64,000 nucleotides of DNA from Burkholderiales bacterium (GCA_017307865.1 JAFKGE010000021.1:1-64000); one strand, 5' to 3'. Numbered from the stretch's first letter, positions 27,898 through 37,094 are shown. Made by a program: numbers and translations. Notes: a model not told the origin generated them from the sequence alone.

Positions 27898-28569
27898 ATG
27901 CCGTTTCAGAGACATAACCGCAATACGGCACCGTCGCATCAACACGGCCTCTCACTGGTCGTGGTGCTGATGCTGCTCGTCATCATCTCCATGTTGGGTG
28001 TCGCCAGCATGCAGATCAGCATGATGGGTGAGCGCGGCGCGCGCAATGATCGAGACATGCAACTGGCTTGGCAGGGTGCAGAGGCTGCGCTGGTGGACGC
28101 GGAGATCGATCTCTCGGGACCCAACTCTGCTTCAGCAAGTCGCACCGCTCTGATTGCAGCCAATCCCGTGGTGCCCGATTCCGGTTGTTCAACGTCTGCG
28201 AATTGGCGGGGCTTCTGTAGCCCGGTGACTTTCGGGCAAGCCAAGCCAAGTTGGCTGCTGGTGAACTTCTTGGACACCAGCAATCTCACCGCGCCCACCG
28301 TGGCGTTCGGCACCTTCACGGGTCGCTCGTTTGCCAATGCGGGCCAGGCTTCGGGCACCGGCATCCAGGCAGCCCTGGCACCACGCTACATCATCGAAGA
28401 CGTCACGACGTCGGGTGCCGGCGGTGGGTCGGTCGTTGGCAGCACGTATCGATCGGCAGGCGCTGCCGGTACACGCGCAAGCACGGACCGACTCTACCGC
28501 GTGACTGCCATGGGTTTCGGCCCACGCAGCGACATCCAGGCTGCCCTGCAGACCATCTACAGAAACTGA
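27898..28569 (+). CDS. pilX: PilX, type IV pilus minor pilin
   Basis: 223 residues. The PilX N-terminal motif QHG|LSLVVVLMLLVIISMLGVASMQISMMGERGARNDRDMQLAWQGAEAAL matches PilX_N. As in other PilX/GspK-type components the Glu at mature +5 is absent (Val instead), consistent with a position at the very tip of the fibre. 21 nt after pilW and 22 nt before pilY1, same operon. Confidence 0.9.
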   Translation: MPFQRHNRNTAPSHQHGLSLVVVLMLLVIISMLGVASMQISMMGERGARNDRDMQLAWQGAEAALVDAEIDLSGPNSASASRTALIAANPVVPDSGCSTSANWRGFCSPVTFGQAKPSWLLVNFLDTSNLTAPTVAFGTFTGRSFANAGQASGTGIQAALAPRYIIEDVTTSGAGGGSVVGSTYRSAGAAGTRASTDRLYRVTAMGFGPRSDIQAALQTIYRN

Positions 28570-28591
28570 CCCGCGCGGCCACTCCTTCCTG

Positions 28592-31500
28592 ATGCGAAAG
28601 ACCATCGAAATGTTGCACACCATCCGACACCGTCCCCTGTGGCGCTCCTGGTTGCTGGCGCCCGTTGCCGTGGTCCTGTCCGGGCTCCTGTGGTCCCTGT
28701 CCGGCGTGGGTGCCGACGCACCCCCCAACATTCGCAAGGCCAATATTGCGTCGGTGCCGCTGTATTCCGCCACCCAGGGCGACAAGCCGGCGCTGGCGCT
28801 GGCGCTGTCGGTCGAATTCCCCACCGTGGGCGCGCAGTATGTCGACCAGCCCAGCGCGACCACCGACGCCTCCTACAGCCCCGCCACCGAATACATCGGT
28901 TACTACAACGCCGAGATGTGCTATCGCTACATCGACAATCCCGGCGAAACCCCTGCCAGCGGCAAAACCAAGCCCGACTACAAGCGTTTCCAGATCAACG
29001 GCCCGGCCACCGCGCGGCGCTGCGGCGACGGCTTCAGCGGCAACTTCCTCAACTGGGTCAGCAATTCGGCCATCGACATGCTGCGCATGGCCCTCTCAGG
29101 CGGCGACCGCGTCATCGATGAAACCGGCCTGACCATTTTGCAACGCGCGGTCTTGCCCAATGGCGATCCCATCTGCATGTGGAACTCATCCAACTTCCCG
29201 GCCAAGCAACTCGCCAAGGGTAGCGACGGCAGTTTTTCGGGCGCCGTGCCCCAAGCCATGGTCGCTGCGGCCAACGCCCAGAACGCCAGCAATATCTGGG
29301 TAGCCAACACGCTGAACAAAATTTACTTCGGCACCAACAAGGACGGTTCCTGCAACAACCCCAGCAGCTACGTGCTCAATGCCGGCATCGGCATGGGCAC
29401 CATTGCCGACAAGACCAGCTCCTTGCCCAGTGGCGCCACAAAGTGCGCGGATGAAGGCGGAAGCTGCACGACCTCTGGAATCCAGCGGGTCTGGTATGGC
29501 GCCAACAACAAATGGAAGCGGGCGCCCGTGATCGGCCCATTCAGCTGCACCAATGCGGTGTTCGGCGACCCAATTTCTGGAACCGCCAAAGCATGCTATC
29601 TGGAATCCTACAGCGGCACTTGGACGCCCAACAACGGAACCCCCCTGAACACCGACGGCTTCTTTTACGCGCGCGCTGAAGTCTGCGGCCGAGACAGCGG
29701 CGGCAGCCTGCTCGACGACCGCGACTACCGGCTGTGCACCCGCTATCCGAACGGCAACTACAAGCCCACGGGCACCGTGCAGAAGTACAGCGATCAACTG
29801 CGCCTGGCGGCGTTCGGCTATGCCCTGGAACAGACCTTGAGCTGGGACGACGGCTCCAAAACAAATGGCCGTTATGGCGGTGTGTTGCGGGCGCCCATGA
29901 AGTTTGTCGGGCCGCGCACCTACGACAGCACGGGCGTCGAAAACACCCCCGGGGTCGGCAACCCCAACATGGAGTGGGACCCGATTACCGGCATTTTCGC
30001 CAAGAACCCGGACAACGACACCACCTTTGGCGTAAGCGGCGTCGTCAACTACCTGAACCAGTTTGGCCGCACCGGGCCCACGCCGGGGCGCTACAAGCGG
30101 TATGACCCATCGGGCGAGCTTTACTACGAGACACTGCGCTATTTGCAAGGCCTGCCCCCCAGCCCGGACGCCGTGGCCAACCTTGATTTGACCAACGTCA
30201 CGCAGAAGGCGTTCTACGATGGCTACCCGATCTTCAAGGACTGGACCAATCTCGACCCCTACGCCGGCGGGCGCAACAGCACCAGCGACTACGCCTGCCT
30301 TAAGAGCAACATCGCCCTTATCGGCGACGTGAACACCTGGGACTCTCGATACACGTCGAACAAGTCGCACAACCGCATGGCCACCACCGACCTGGCCAAC
30401 AACGTGCCCGACATCGAGGGTTGGATTTCGGTGGTGCAGGCCTTCGAAAAGGCAACGACAAAGACATATCTGGACGGCCAGGGTGTCTCGCGCACCACCA
30501 GCAACCCCAACACCGCCAACAGCAGCCCCAACACGCGGGGCGCCCAGGTCTACGGCCTGTCGTACTGGGCTCATACGCACGACATCCGGGGCGCCGACTG
30601 GACGGCTGCGCCGGACAAGCAACGCCCCGGCCTGCGCGTCAAGTCGTTCTTCTTCGACGTCAATGAATACGCCGAACAAAGCAACGACAACACGCGGCGC
30701 ACGAACAACCAGTACTACACGGCCGGCAAATACGGCGGCTTCAACACGCAGCCGGACAAGGACACCAGCATCCCTTACAACACCCAAGGCAACCCCTTCT
30801 ACGACAAGAGCGGCGTTGCCAACAACAACGTCTGGCAAGACCCGGCCAGGCCACTGGAGCCACAGACCTATTTCCTGCAAAGCAACGCGCGCGGGGTGCT
30901 GGCCGCATTCGAGAAAATTTTCACCCAGGCGGCCTCGGCCCAGCGCAGCATCGCTGGCGCGGCCGCGTCGGGCAGCAATCTGACGCAGGGTGGATCCCAC
31001 TTCTACCAGGCATCGTTTGACACCGGCAATTGGACCGGTGACGTGCAAGCCTTCAACGTGAAGGTCGCCAGTGACAACGTCAGCATCGACATGGCAAGCG
31101 GCGCCGCGTGGTCGGCAGAGCAGGAATTGTCCAACCGACTGATGGCGGGGACTCCGCCACGCAACATCATCGTGGGCATCCGCGGCGCCAACCCATCTCC
31201 TACCGCCACGCCCTTCACGGCAGCAGGAATCGACGCGGCCTTGAAAGCTGATCTGAATCGATACAGTCCCAGCGCGGCCGATGACGGGCTTTGGCAAGAT
31301 CGCCTTGACTACTTGCGCGGCAACAAGAGCAAGGAAGGTGCCCCATTTCGCCGCCGCTATCGGTCGCTGGGCGATGTGGTCAACTCGGGCATTCAGTACG
31401 TCGGCGCACCCAGCGCGGTGCAAAACCTGGGTTCCGGCTATGCCACCTTCGTCACCACCAACAAGGATCGCCAAGCAGCCCTGTATGTGGGCGCCAACGA

Positions 31501-33028
31501 CGGCATGCTGCACGCCTTCGATGCCTCCAGTGGCAACGAGCTGTTTGCCTATATTCCAAGTTGGCTCGGCCCCAAACTGAGCGCACTGACCGACCCCGGG
31601 TATCTGCATCAGGCCTATGTGGATGCCACACCCGTGATTGGAGATGCGCAAACGAGCACGTCTTCCACCCCAGCCTGGAAAACGGTTCTGGTGTCCGGCA
31701 CTGGCGGCGGCGGACGCGGCGTGTTCGCACTTGATGTGTCGGACCCATCCACTTTTGCTGCAGACAAGGTGATGTGGGAGTTCACGCAAGCGAACGACAA
31801 GGACATGGGTTATGTGCTTGGCAAACCCCGCATTGTCAAACTGCGCACCGACGACGGAAGTGGGGGCACGGGCACACCGACGGACCGCTGGTTCGTCATG
31901 GTGCCCGCCGGAGTCAACAACTACACGCAACAAGACGCGAGCGACGACAACTTCAGCCGCACAGGAGCGCCCACGATTTTCCTGCTGGCGCTGGACAAGC
32001 CCACTGGAGACGCGTGGACAAGTACGGGTAGCTCACCGAACTATTACAAGATTTCATTGCCGTTTGATGCCACGCTGGCCATCACCAACCCCACCGGCAT
32101 CATCAATCTCGAGGCTTACATGAACGGCTCTGGCGTGACGCAATACGTCTACGCGGGCGATCTTCATGGCCGCCTGTGGGCGCTGGACTTCACCAAGTTC
32201 GGCGCCACTGGGTGGACGTCGGGCCAGCTGTCGCGCTTTTCAACCGGCTCGGCGGGCTCCTTGGTGGCCTACCCCATGTATATCGCCAAGGATGCGGCCG
32301 GAAAAATTCAACCCATCACGGCAGCGCCCAGCATTCTGCAGGGTGCAGACCCCGATCAGCACTTTGTCGGATTCGGCACCGGAAAGTACTTCGAAAATTC
32401 CGATGCGACCTCGACCCAGCCCAACACGTTCTACGTGGTTTACGACAACGGCAGCGGCAGTGCGTCGGGTGGCACTTCGGGCACCGTCGGCATTGCCGGG
32501 CGCGGTCGGCTGCGCCAAGTGACCTCCGACGCCAGCGGAGCGCTCACGCCCGCCAGCGCTTTCAATTGGGGCCGTGCCACCAGCGACAGCGACGCCACAC
32601 AGCGCTCAGGCTGGTACTACGACTTGCCGGCCAGTGGCGAACGTGTGGTCTACGACTCTGCGTACGTGCCGATGACCACCAAGGTTGCCTTCAGCAGTCT
32701 GATCCCCGATTCGGCCACGACGCCCGGGGTTTGCAGCGTGGCGGGCGGCACGGGCAACAGCTATTACGTCGACATGCTGGCCGGCACCGGCTTCAAGAAG
32801 GCGTCGACGGTGGGCGTGTTGGGTCAACCGCTGATCATGTTCAACGATGCAGGTACTACAGAAACCAAAGCGGACAGCACGGGGCGGCGTTTGCGCACGC
32901 GGCCCGTCGTCTTGGGACAGCAGGGCTCCCAAGGCCTGAACGCCACGGAGGCAGCTCGTGAAACCTTCCCGGTTGGCCGCCTGAGCTGGCGTCAGATCAA
33001 CAATTATCTTGAGCTGTACAAAAAATGA
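28592..33028 (+). CDS. pilY1: PilY1, type IV pilus tip adhesin/biogenesis factor
   Basis: 1478 residues, larger than P. aeruginosa PilY1 (about 1160). A long basic leader and hydrophobic helix (about 14-40) form a signal sequence. A large N-terminal region follows; the C-terminal Neisseria_PilC/PilY1 beta-propeller domain runs roughly from 920 to 1400, with blades such as ALYVGANDGMLHAFDASSG and VLVSGTGGGGRGVFALDVSDP. No DxSxS MIDAS motif was found, so the von Willebrand A domain of some PilY1 proteins seems to be absent or replaced. It sits on the pilus tip and controls extension, retraction and adhesion. Start at ATG 28592 or, six codons later, 28610. The pilE start overlaps its stop (ATGA). 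Confidence 0.92.
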   Translation: MRKTIEMLHTIRHRPLWRSWLLAPVAVVLSGLLWSLSGVGADAPPNIRKANIASVPLYSATQGDKPALALALSVEFPTVGAQYVDQPSATTDASYSPATEYIGYYNAEMCYRYIDNPGETPASGKTKPDYKRFQINGPATARRCGDGFSGNFLNWVSNSAIDMLRMALSGGDRVIDETGLTILQRAVLPNGDPICMWNSSNFPAKQLAKGSDGSFSGAVPQAMVAAANAQNASNIWVANTLNKIYFGTNKDGSCNNPSSYVLNAGIGMGTIADKTSSLPSGATKCADEGGSCTTSGIQRVWYGANNKWKRAPVIGPFSCTNAVFGDPISGTAKACYLESYSGTWTPNNGTPLNTDGFFYARAEVCGRDSGGSLLDDRDYRLCTRYPNGNYKPTGTVQKYSDQLRLAAFGYALEQTLSWDDGSKTNGRYGGVLRAPMKFVGPRTYDSTGVENTPGVGNPNMEWDPITGIFAKNPDNDTTFGVSGVVNYLNQFGRTGPTPGRYKRYDPSGELYYETLRYLQGLPPSPDAVANLDLTNVTQKAFYDGYPIFKDWTNLDPYAGGRNSTSDYACLKSNIALIGDVNTWDSRYTSNKSHNRMATTDLANNVPDIEGWISVVQAFEKATTKTYLDGQGVSRTTSNPNTANSSPNTRGAQVYGLSYWAHTHDIRGADWTAAPDKQRPGLRVKSFFFDVNEYAEQSNDNTRRTNNQYYTAGKYGGFNTQPDKDTSIPYNTQGNPFYDKSGVANNNVWQDPARPLEPQTYFLQSNARGVLAAFEKIFTQAASAQRSIAGAAASGSNLTQGGSHFYQASFDTGNWTGDVQAFNVKVASDNVSIDMASGAAWSAEQELSNRLMAGTPPRNIIVGIRGANPSPTATPFTAAGIDAALKADLNRYSPSAADDGLWQDRLDYLRGNKSKEGAPFRRRYRSLGDVVNSGIQYVGAPSAVQNLGSGYATFVTTNKDRQAALYVGANDGMLHAFDASSGNELFAYIPSWLGPKLSALTDPGYLHQAYVDATPVIGDAQTSTSSTPAWKTVLVSGTGGGGRGVFALDVSDPSTFAADKVMWEFTQANDKDMGYVLGKPRIVKLRTDDGSGGTGTPTDRWFVMVPAGVNNYTQQDASDDNFSRTGAPTIFLLALDKPTGDAWTSTGSSPNYYKISLPFDATLAITNPTGIINLEAYMNGSGVTQYVYAGDLHGRLWALDFTKFGATGWTSGQLSRFSTGSAGSLVAYPMYIAKDAAGKIQPITAAPSILQGADPDQHFVGFGTGKYFENSDATSTQPNTFYVVYDNGSGSASGGTSGTVGIAGRGRLRQVTSDASGALTPASAFNWGRATSDSDATQRSGWYYDLPASGERVVYDSAYVPMTTKVAFSSLIPDSATTPGVCSVAGGTGNSYYVDMLAGTGFKKASTVGVLGQPLIMFNDAGTTETKADSTGRRLRTRPVVLGQQGSQGLNATEAARETFPVGRLSWRQINNYLELYKK

Positions 33029-33489
33029 CGCCCGCCCAGTCCACACCCAATCCCGTTCCTTGGCGCGAACACGGCTTCACGCTCATCGAACTGATGATCG
33101 TCGTGGCCATCGTTGCCATCCTTGCCGCCATCGCCTATCCGTCGTATCAGGATTCGGTCCTGAAAGGGCGGCGCGGAGAAGCTCGCTCCGCCCTGACCGA
33201 ATTGATGCAACAGCAGGAGCGCTACATGACGCAGCACAACACCTACAAGGAGTTCGCGTCAGGAGATGGAACGGTGCCGTTCAAGACGACGGTGGGCAGC
33301 AGCACATCGCCGACCTACAAAATCAAGGCCCAAGCCTGTGCATCGTCGACGGCCAACATCTGCATCGAGCTGGTGGCCGCGCCAACCAGCACCGACGCAC
33401 GCGCCGGTGACCTGAGCTTGACCAGCAATGGCGTTAAAAGTTGCACGGGCACCGCCAAAGACAGCGACCCGAAGGTATGCTGGCCATGA
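33025..33489 (+). CDS. pilE: PilE-type pilin (minor pilin)
   Basis: 154 residues. Cleavage after Gly17, [41 protein letters not shown]; Glu at mature +5. Four cysteines in the C-terminal part (near ACASSTANIC and at SCTG...KVCW) can make the D-region disulfides of pilins. Being last but one in a pilVWXY1 operon, it corresponds to the PilE minor pilin rather than to the major PilA subunit, although the sequence alone does not exclude a structural role. It overlaps both neighbours by 4 nt. Confidence 0.9.
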   Translation: MTPAQSTPNPVPWREHGFTLIELMIVVAIVAILAAIAYPSYQDSVLKGRRGEARSALTELMQQQERYMTQHNTYKEFASGDGTVPFKTTVGSSTSPTYKIKAQACASSTANICIELVAAPTSTDARAGDLSLTSNGVKSCTGTAKDSDPKVCWP

Positions 33490-34061
33490 GAAAGCCACAC
33501 CGTCTCCATCTCGGATTTACGCTCATCGAGCTGATGACCGCCATCGCGGTGCTTGCCGTGTTGGCGATGGTCGCCGTCCCCAGTTTTGTCGAGTTCCAGC
33601 GCAACTCGGCGCTTACGTCGAGCACCAACACCCTGCTGGCTTCAATCAATGCTGCACGAGGCGAGGCGCTGAAGCGTGGCGCCTTTGCCATGGTGATCCC
33701 GAAGGATGGCGCCGACTGGAACACGGGCTGGATCGTTTTTGTCGACAAGGACCTGAGCACCGACTACGACGCGAGCAAGGATGAGATCGTTCTGGAGCAG
33801 CCAGCACCACCCAGCTTCATCACGATCTCGGGCAATGGCACGGCAACCGGAGGCGCGCCCTACATTCTGTACGACGGCTCCGGCTACGCCAAAACAAAGT
33901 CCGGTGGTTTTGGTGCCTTGACGCTGAGCATGGTTCGAAACGACGTCGCCAGTGGCCAGGCCAAAGCCCAAACCCGACGCATCATCGTGGCCGCCACGGG
34001 GCGCACACGCAGTTGTCGCCCGGATCAAGCCACCGACTGCACGGCCGCTGCAACCCAGTAA
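33486..34061 (+). CDS. fimT: FimT/GspH-family minor pilin with GRxR DNA-binding motif
   Basis: 191 residues. Short leader, cleavage after Gly10 ([29 protein letters not shown]), GspH/FimT globular domain. The C-terminal tail contains GRTR (172-175), followed by a Cys pair (CRPDQATDC). In FimT proteins a C-terminal GRxR motif binds DNA during natural transformation; FimU lacks it, so FimT is the better assignment. It starts within the pilE stop codon (ATGA) and ends the operon, 65 nt before prfA. No terminator is obvious in that gap. Confidence 0.85.
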   Translation: MRKPHRLHLGFTLIELMTAIAVLAVLAMVAVPSFVEFQRNSALTSSTNTLLASINAARGEALKRGAFAMVIPKDGADWNTGWIVFVDKDLSTDYDASKDEIVLEQPAPPSFITISGNGTATGGAPYILYDGSGYAKTKSGGFGALTLSMVRNDVASGQAKAQTRRIIVAATGRTRSCRPDQATDCTAAATQ

Positions 34062-34126
34062 ACCATCCTTTGTCAGTTGCGTCATTGGCCAGTTGTTGGG
34101 CCGGACAAGCGACAATAGCGGCTTGC

Positions 34127-35209
34127 ATGCATCACTTTTTGCGCCACAAGCTCGCCGGAAATTCTGAGCGCCTTTCCGAACTCGATTACCTGCTCAGCCA
34201 GCCGGACATCATGTCCGACATGAGCCAATTCATGACTCTGTCGCGCGAGCACACCGAGGTGGCCGCCGTGGCCGGGCGCTGGGCGCGCTATCAGCAGCGC
34301 GAGCGTGACCTGGGCGCGGCGCAGGACATGCTGTCCGACCCCGACATGGCCGAGCTGGCGCGTGAGGAAATCGCCGCCGCGCTGGCCGAGCTGGCCGAGC
34401 TGGACGCCGAGCTGCAGCGCATGCTGCTGCCCAAGGACCCGGACGATGCGCGCAACGCCTTCCTTGAAATCCGCGCCGGCACGGGCGGCGACGAGTCGGC
34501 GCTGTTCGCGGGCGACCTGGCGCGCATGTACACGCGCTACGCGCAGGGGCGCGGCTGGCGGGTGGAGGTGATGAGCGAGTCGCCGGCCGAGCTGGGCGGC
34601 TACAAGGAAGTGGTGCTGCGCATGGCCGGCGAGGGGGTGTACGGACTGCTGCGCTTCGAGTCCGGCGGGCACCGCGTGCAGCGCGTGCCGGTGACCGAGA
34701 CGCAGGGCCGCATCCACACCAGCGCGGCCACGGTGGCGGTGATGCCCGAGCCGGACGAGGCGCAGGCCATCACGCTCAACCCGGCGGACTTGCGCATCGA
34801 CACCTTTCGCGCCAGCGGCGCGGGCGGCCAGCACATCAACAAGACCGATTCGGCCGTGCGGGTGGTGCACCTGCCCACCGGCCTGGTGGCCGAGTGCCAG
34901 GACGGGCGCAGCCAGCACGCCAACAAGGCGCAGGCGCTGCGCGTGCTGCAGGCGCGCCTGCAGGACAAGGAGCGCAGCGAGCGCGCCGCCAGGGAGGCCG
35001 CCACGCGCAAGGGCCTGATCGGCAGCGGCGACCGCAGCGACCGCATCCGCACCTACAACTTTCCGCAGGGGCGCGTGACCGACCACCGCATCAACCTCAC
35101 GCTGTACAAGCTGGCGCTGGTGATGGAAGGCGATTTGCAGGACATCGTCGACGCGCTGCAGGCCGCGCACCAGGCGGAGCAGATGGCGGAGCTGGAGGGG
35201 CAGGTGTGA
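34127..35209 (+). CDS. prfA: Peptide chain release factor 1
   Basis: 360 residues, the same as E. coli RF1. GGQ catalytic motif at 233-235 ([15 protein letters not shown]), and the stop-codon recognition tripeptide PVT in [15 protein letters not shown] (the P-x-T form of RF1, for UAA/UAG). The ATG at 34127 gives [17 protein letters not shown] (34111-34116) lies 10 nt upstream, so the leader is very short and there is no ribosome binding site. Followed by prmC, which methylates the GGQ glutamine. Confidence 0.97.
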   Translation: MHHFLRHKLAGNSERLSELDYLLSQPDIMSDMSQFMTLSREHTEVAAVAGRWARYQQRERDLGAAQDMLSDPDMAELAREEIAAALAELAELDAELQRMLLPKDPDDARNAFLEIRAGTGGDESALFAGDLARMYTRYAQGRGWRVEVMSESPAELGGYKEVVLRMAGEGVYGLLRFESGGHRVQRVPVTETQGRIHTSAATVAVMPEPDEAQAITLNPADLRIDTFRASGAGGQHINKTDSAVRVVHLPTGLVAECQDGRSQHANKAQALRVLQARLQDKERSERAAREAATRKGLIGSGDRSDRIRTYNFPQGRVTDHRINLTLYKLALVMEGDLQDIVDALQAAHQAEQMAELEGQV

Positions 35210-35212
35210 CTT

Positions 35213-35329
35213 TCCTGTTGTCACCCGCCCCCGCTGGGGGAGGGTTGGGGTGGGGGCGCAGCCGGTGAACACTGGTGAGCGCCGCTCGCCCCTCACCCCC
35301 GCCCTCTCCCCAGAGGGGCGAGGGAGCAA
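35213..35329. repeat. Inverted pair of CCCTCACCCC...CCCTCTCCC repeats spanning the prmC start
   Basis: The right copy (about 35286-35329) reads CGCCCCTCACCCCCGCCCTC, then TCCCCAGAGGGGCGAGGG. The left copy (about 35213-35256) is the same family on the opposite strand, with CCCCCACCCCAACCCTCCCC followed by CAGCGGGGGCGGG. These GC-skewed palindromic repeats are widespread in proteobacterial intergenic DNA and, when translated, yield the familiar LTPALSPEGRG string, which here appears at residues 15-25 of the prmC frame. Confidence 0.8.
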
Positions 35330-36164
35330 GGCCGGCGGGGCAACGCTGGCCCAGGCCCTGGCCGCCGCGCAGCGCCAGGGCCTGCCGCGGCTGGAAGCGC
35401 AAATGCTGCTGCTGCACGCGCTGGGCCGCGCCACGCACGAGCGCGCCTGGCTGATCGCCCACGACGACGATGCGCTGGCGCCCGATGCGGCGACGCGCTT
35501 CGACGCCCTGTGCGCGCGCCGCCTGCGCGGCGAGCCGGTGGCCTACCTGACGGGCACCAAGGCCTTTCACGGCCTGACGCTGCAGGTGGACGCGCGCGTG
35601 CTCGACCCGCGCGACGACACCGAGACGCTGGTCGACTGGGCGCTGGAGCTGCTGCCGGACGACCGCCCCGCGCGCGTGCTGGACCTGGGCACCGGCAGCG
35701 GCGCCATCGCGCTGGCGCTGGCCGCCGCACGCCCGCAGGCCGAGGTGTGGGCGGTGGATGCCAGCGCCGACGCCCTGGCCGTGGCCCAGGCCAACGGCCA
35801 GCGGCTGGGCTTGGCCGTGACTTGGCGCCATGGCGACTGGCTGGCGCCGGTGGCCGGCCAATGCTTCGACCTCATCGTCGGCAACCCGCCCTACATCGCC
35901 GACGGTGACCCGCACCTGGCCGCGCTGGCGCACGAGCCGCGGCAGGCCCTGGCCAGCGGCCCCGACGGCTTGCGCGACCTGCGCGCGATCTGCGTCGCCG
36001 CCCCCGCGCACCTGGCGCCCGGCGGCTGGCTGCTGCTGGAGCACGGCCACGACCAGGCCGGCGCCGTGCGCGCCCTGCTGCAGCGCGCCGCCCTGGGCCC
36101 CGTGCAGTCGCGGCGCGACCTGGCCGGCATCGAGCGCTGCTCGGGCGGCCAGCGCGCGGCTTGA
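35250..36164 (+). CDS. prmC: PrmC (HemK), release factor glutamine methyltransferase
   Basis: 304 residues from GTG 35250 (family about 270-290). SAM motif I LDLGTGSGAIALALA near 146-160 and the catalytic NPPY in DLIVGNPPYIAD near 208-219 define PrmC, which methylates the Gln of the GGQ motif of RF1/RF2. The first 25-30 codons derive from an inserted repeat (LTPALSPEGRG), and the homologous part starts only at ATLAQALAAAQRQGLPRLEAQ. No ATG is available in this frame before the conserved region, so either a GTG supplied by the repeat (35250 or 35265) or a rarer codon is used. 40 nt after prfA. Confidence 0.88.
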   Translation: MGAQPVNTGERRSPLTPALSPEGRGSKAGGATLAQALAAAQRQGLPRLEAQMLLLHALGRATHERAWLIAHDDDALAPDAATRFDALCARRLRGEPVAYLTGTKAFHGLTLQVDARVLDPRDDTETLVDWALELLPDDRPARVLDLGTGSGAIALALAAARPQAEVWAVDASADALAVAQANGQRLGLAVTWRHGDWLAPVAGQCFDLIVGNPPYIADGDPHLAALAHEPRQALASGPDGLRDLRAICVAAPAHLAPGGWLLLEHGHDQAGAVRALLQRAALGPVQSRRDLAGIERCSGGQRAA

Positions 36165-36191
36165 CAGCGGCCCGCCGATTGGTTGGACAAT
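36161..36191 (+). promoter_or_regulatory. Promoter of the BON lipoprotein gene
   Basis: Perfect -35 TTGACA (36161-36166, overlapping the prmC stop), 19-bp spacer, -10 GACAAT (36186-36191), then GCGCCCC (7 nt) and ATG 36199. Predicts a leaderless mRNA. An in-frame ATG at 36190 lies inside the -10 and is rejected as start. Confidence 0.65.
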
Positions 36192-36198
36192 GCGCCCC

Positions 36199-36588
36199 AT
36201 GCCATACCCTGCCCCACTTCGCATCGCCGCCGCATCGGCGGCCCTTGCCGCCTGCGCCCTGCTGGCCGCCTGCAGCGGCGGCACGCCCTGGGGCGCCACG
36301 CCGCAGAACCTGCCGGTGACCCTGCCCGACCTGAGACATGCGGGCCAGGTGGTGGACGGCGCCTCGGGCTCCACCGCCGGCGCGCTGCGCGTGGCCGAGC
36401 GCGTGCAGCAGGCGCTGGCCGCCGACCCGCAGCTGGCGGGCCAGGGGCTGACGGTGGAAGGCCTGGAAGGCGGCCTGATCGTGCTGGGCGGGCCGGTGCG
36501 CAGCACGGGCGACCGCCAGCGCGCCCTCGACACGGCGCGCCGCGTGCCCGGCGTCAGCCAGGTGGTCGACCGCATGCGCACGCCCTGA
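36199..36588 (+). CDS. BON-domain lipoprotein
   Basis: 129 residues. Lipoprotein signal peptide with lipobox LLAAC (Cys25), then a BON domain (about 58-128) containing VAERVQQALAADPQLAGQGLTVEGLEGGLIVLGGPV. BON domains of OsmY/DolP-type proteins bind phospholipids at the envelope. Inference: an outer-membrane-anchored envelope-maintenance protein. It is followed by a second, paralogous BON lipoprotein 64 nt downstream with its own ribosome binding site. Confidence 0.8.
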   Translation: MPYPAPLRIAAASAALAACALLAACSGGTPWGATPQNLPVTLPDLRHAGQVVDGASGSTAGALRVAERVQQALAADPQLAGQGLTVEGLEGGLIVLGGPVRSTGDRQRALDTARRVPGVSQVVDRMRTP

Positions 36589-36652
36589 GCGCCGGAATAT
36601 TTTCTGGGATGATGGGCGCCGTGCTTCGGCCCACTCATCTCAGGAGGTTTGC

Positions 36653-37006
36653 ATGACCCGATCCAACCCATGGCTGCGCGGCCTGGCCGCCGGCAGCGCC
36701 CTGGCCACCCTCAGCGTCGTCGCCGGTTGCGCCGGCGGCGCCTACAACGCCCCCGGAGGCTCCTTGTACACCCGCGACGCCCAAAAGCAAATGCAGAACC
36801 AGGACCTCACCGACCGCGTGCGCGCCGCGCTGCGCTCCGACCCGCGCGTGGGCGCCGAGGGCCTGCAGGTGAAGGCGCTGGGCGACGGCAAGGTCGAGAT
36901 CAGCGGCACGCCCGCCAACGGCCTGCTGGGGCGCGAGCTGGCCATGCGCCTGGCGCAGAGCGTGCCCGGCGTGCGGGCTGTCTTCAACAACATGACGATG
37001 AACTGA
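36653..37006 (+). CDS. Second BON-domain lipoprotein
   Basis: 117 residues, lipobox VVAGC (Cys26), BON domain about 48-117 (LTDRVRAALRSDPRVGAEGLQVKALGDGKVEISGTPANG). Unlike its upstream paralogue it has a perfect AGGAGG 6 nt before the ATG, so it is translated in the classical way and probably to a high level. Role in envelope lipid binding inferred from the domain. Ends in a hairpin-rich repeat region shared with the convergent methyltransferase gene. Confidence 0.8.
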   Translation: MTRSNPWLRGLAAGSALATLSVVAGCAGGAYNAPGGSLYTRDAQKQMQNQDLTDRVRAALRSDPRVGAEGLQVKALGDGKVEISGTPANGLLGRELAMRLAQSVPGVRAVFNNMTMN

Positions 37007-37049
37007 CGCCCACCCCCGTTGCTCCACTCGCTGCGCGATGTTTCGCCTC

Positions 37050-37094
37050 CCCCCTCGAGGGGGCAACGCCAGTGGCCGGGGAGACCCCGGCCAC
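37050..37094. terminator. Hairpin-rich convergent intergenic element (probable bidirectional terminator/repeat)
   Basis: Palindrome CCCCCTCGAGGGGG (37050-37063), then a perfect 10-bp stem GTGGCCGGGG / CCCCGGCCAC with an AGA loop (37072-37094). It is flanked by TTGCTCCACTCGCTGCGCGA and GCCTGCTCCGCGGCCGTTCG, a composition I associate with a dispersed Comamonadaceae repeat. It separates the convergent BON lipoprotein and methyltransferase genes. There is no T-tract, so intrinsic termination would be weak. Confidence 0.55.

Noticed and set aside
33025-33489. PilA-type major pilin.
   Set aside because: Location at the end of pilVWXY1 and lack of a PilA-like promoter or pilSR context favour a minor pilin; not excluded.
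36190-36192. ATG as start of the BON lipoprotein.
   Set aside because: It falls within the -10 box; ATG 36199 gives a normal lipoprotein signal and the recurrent 7-nt spacing.
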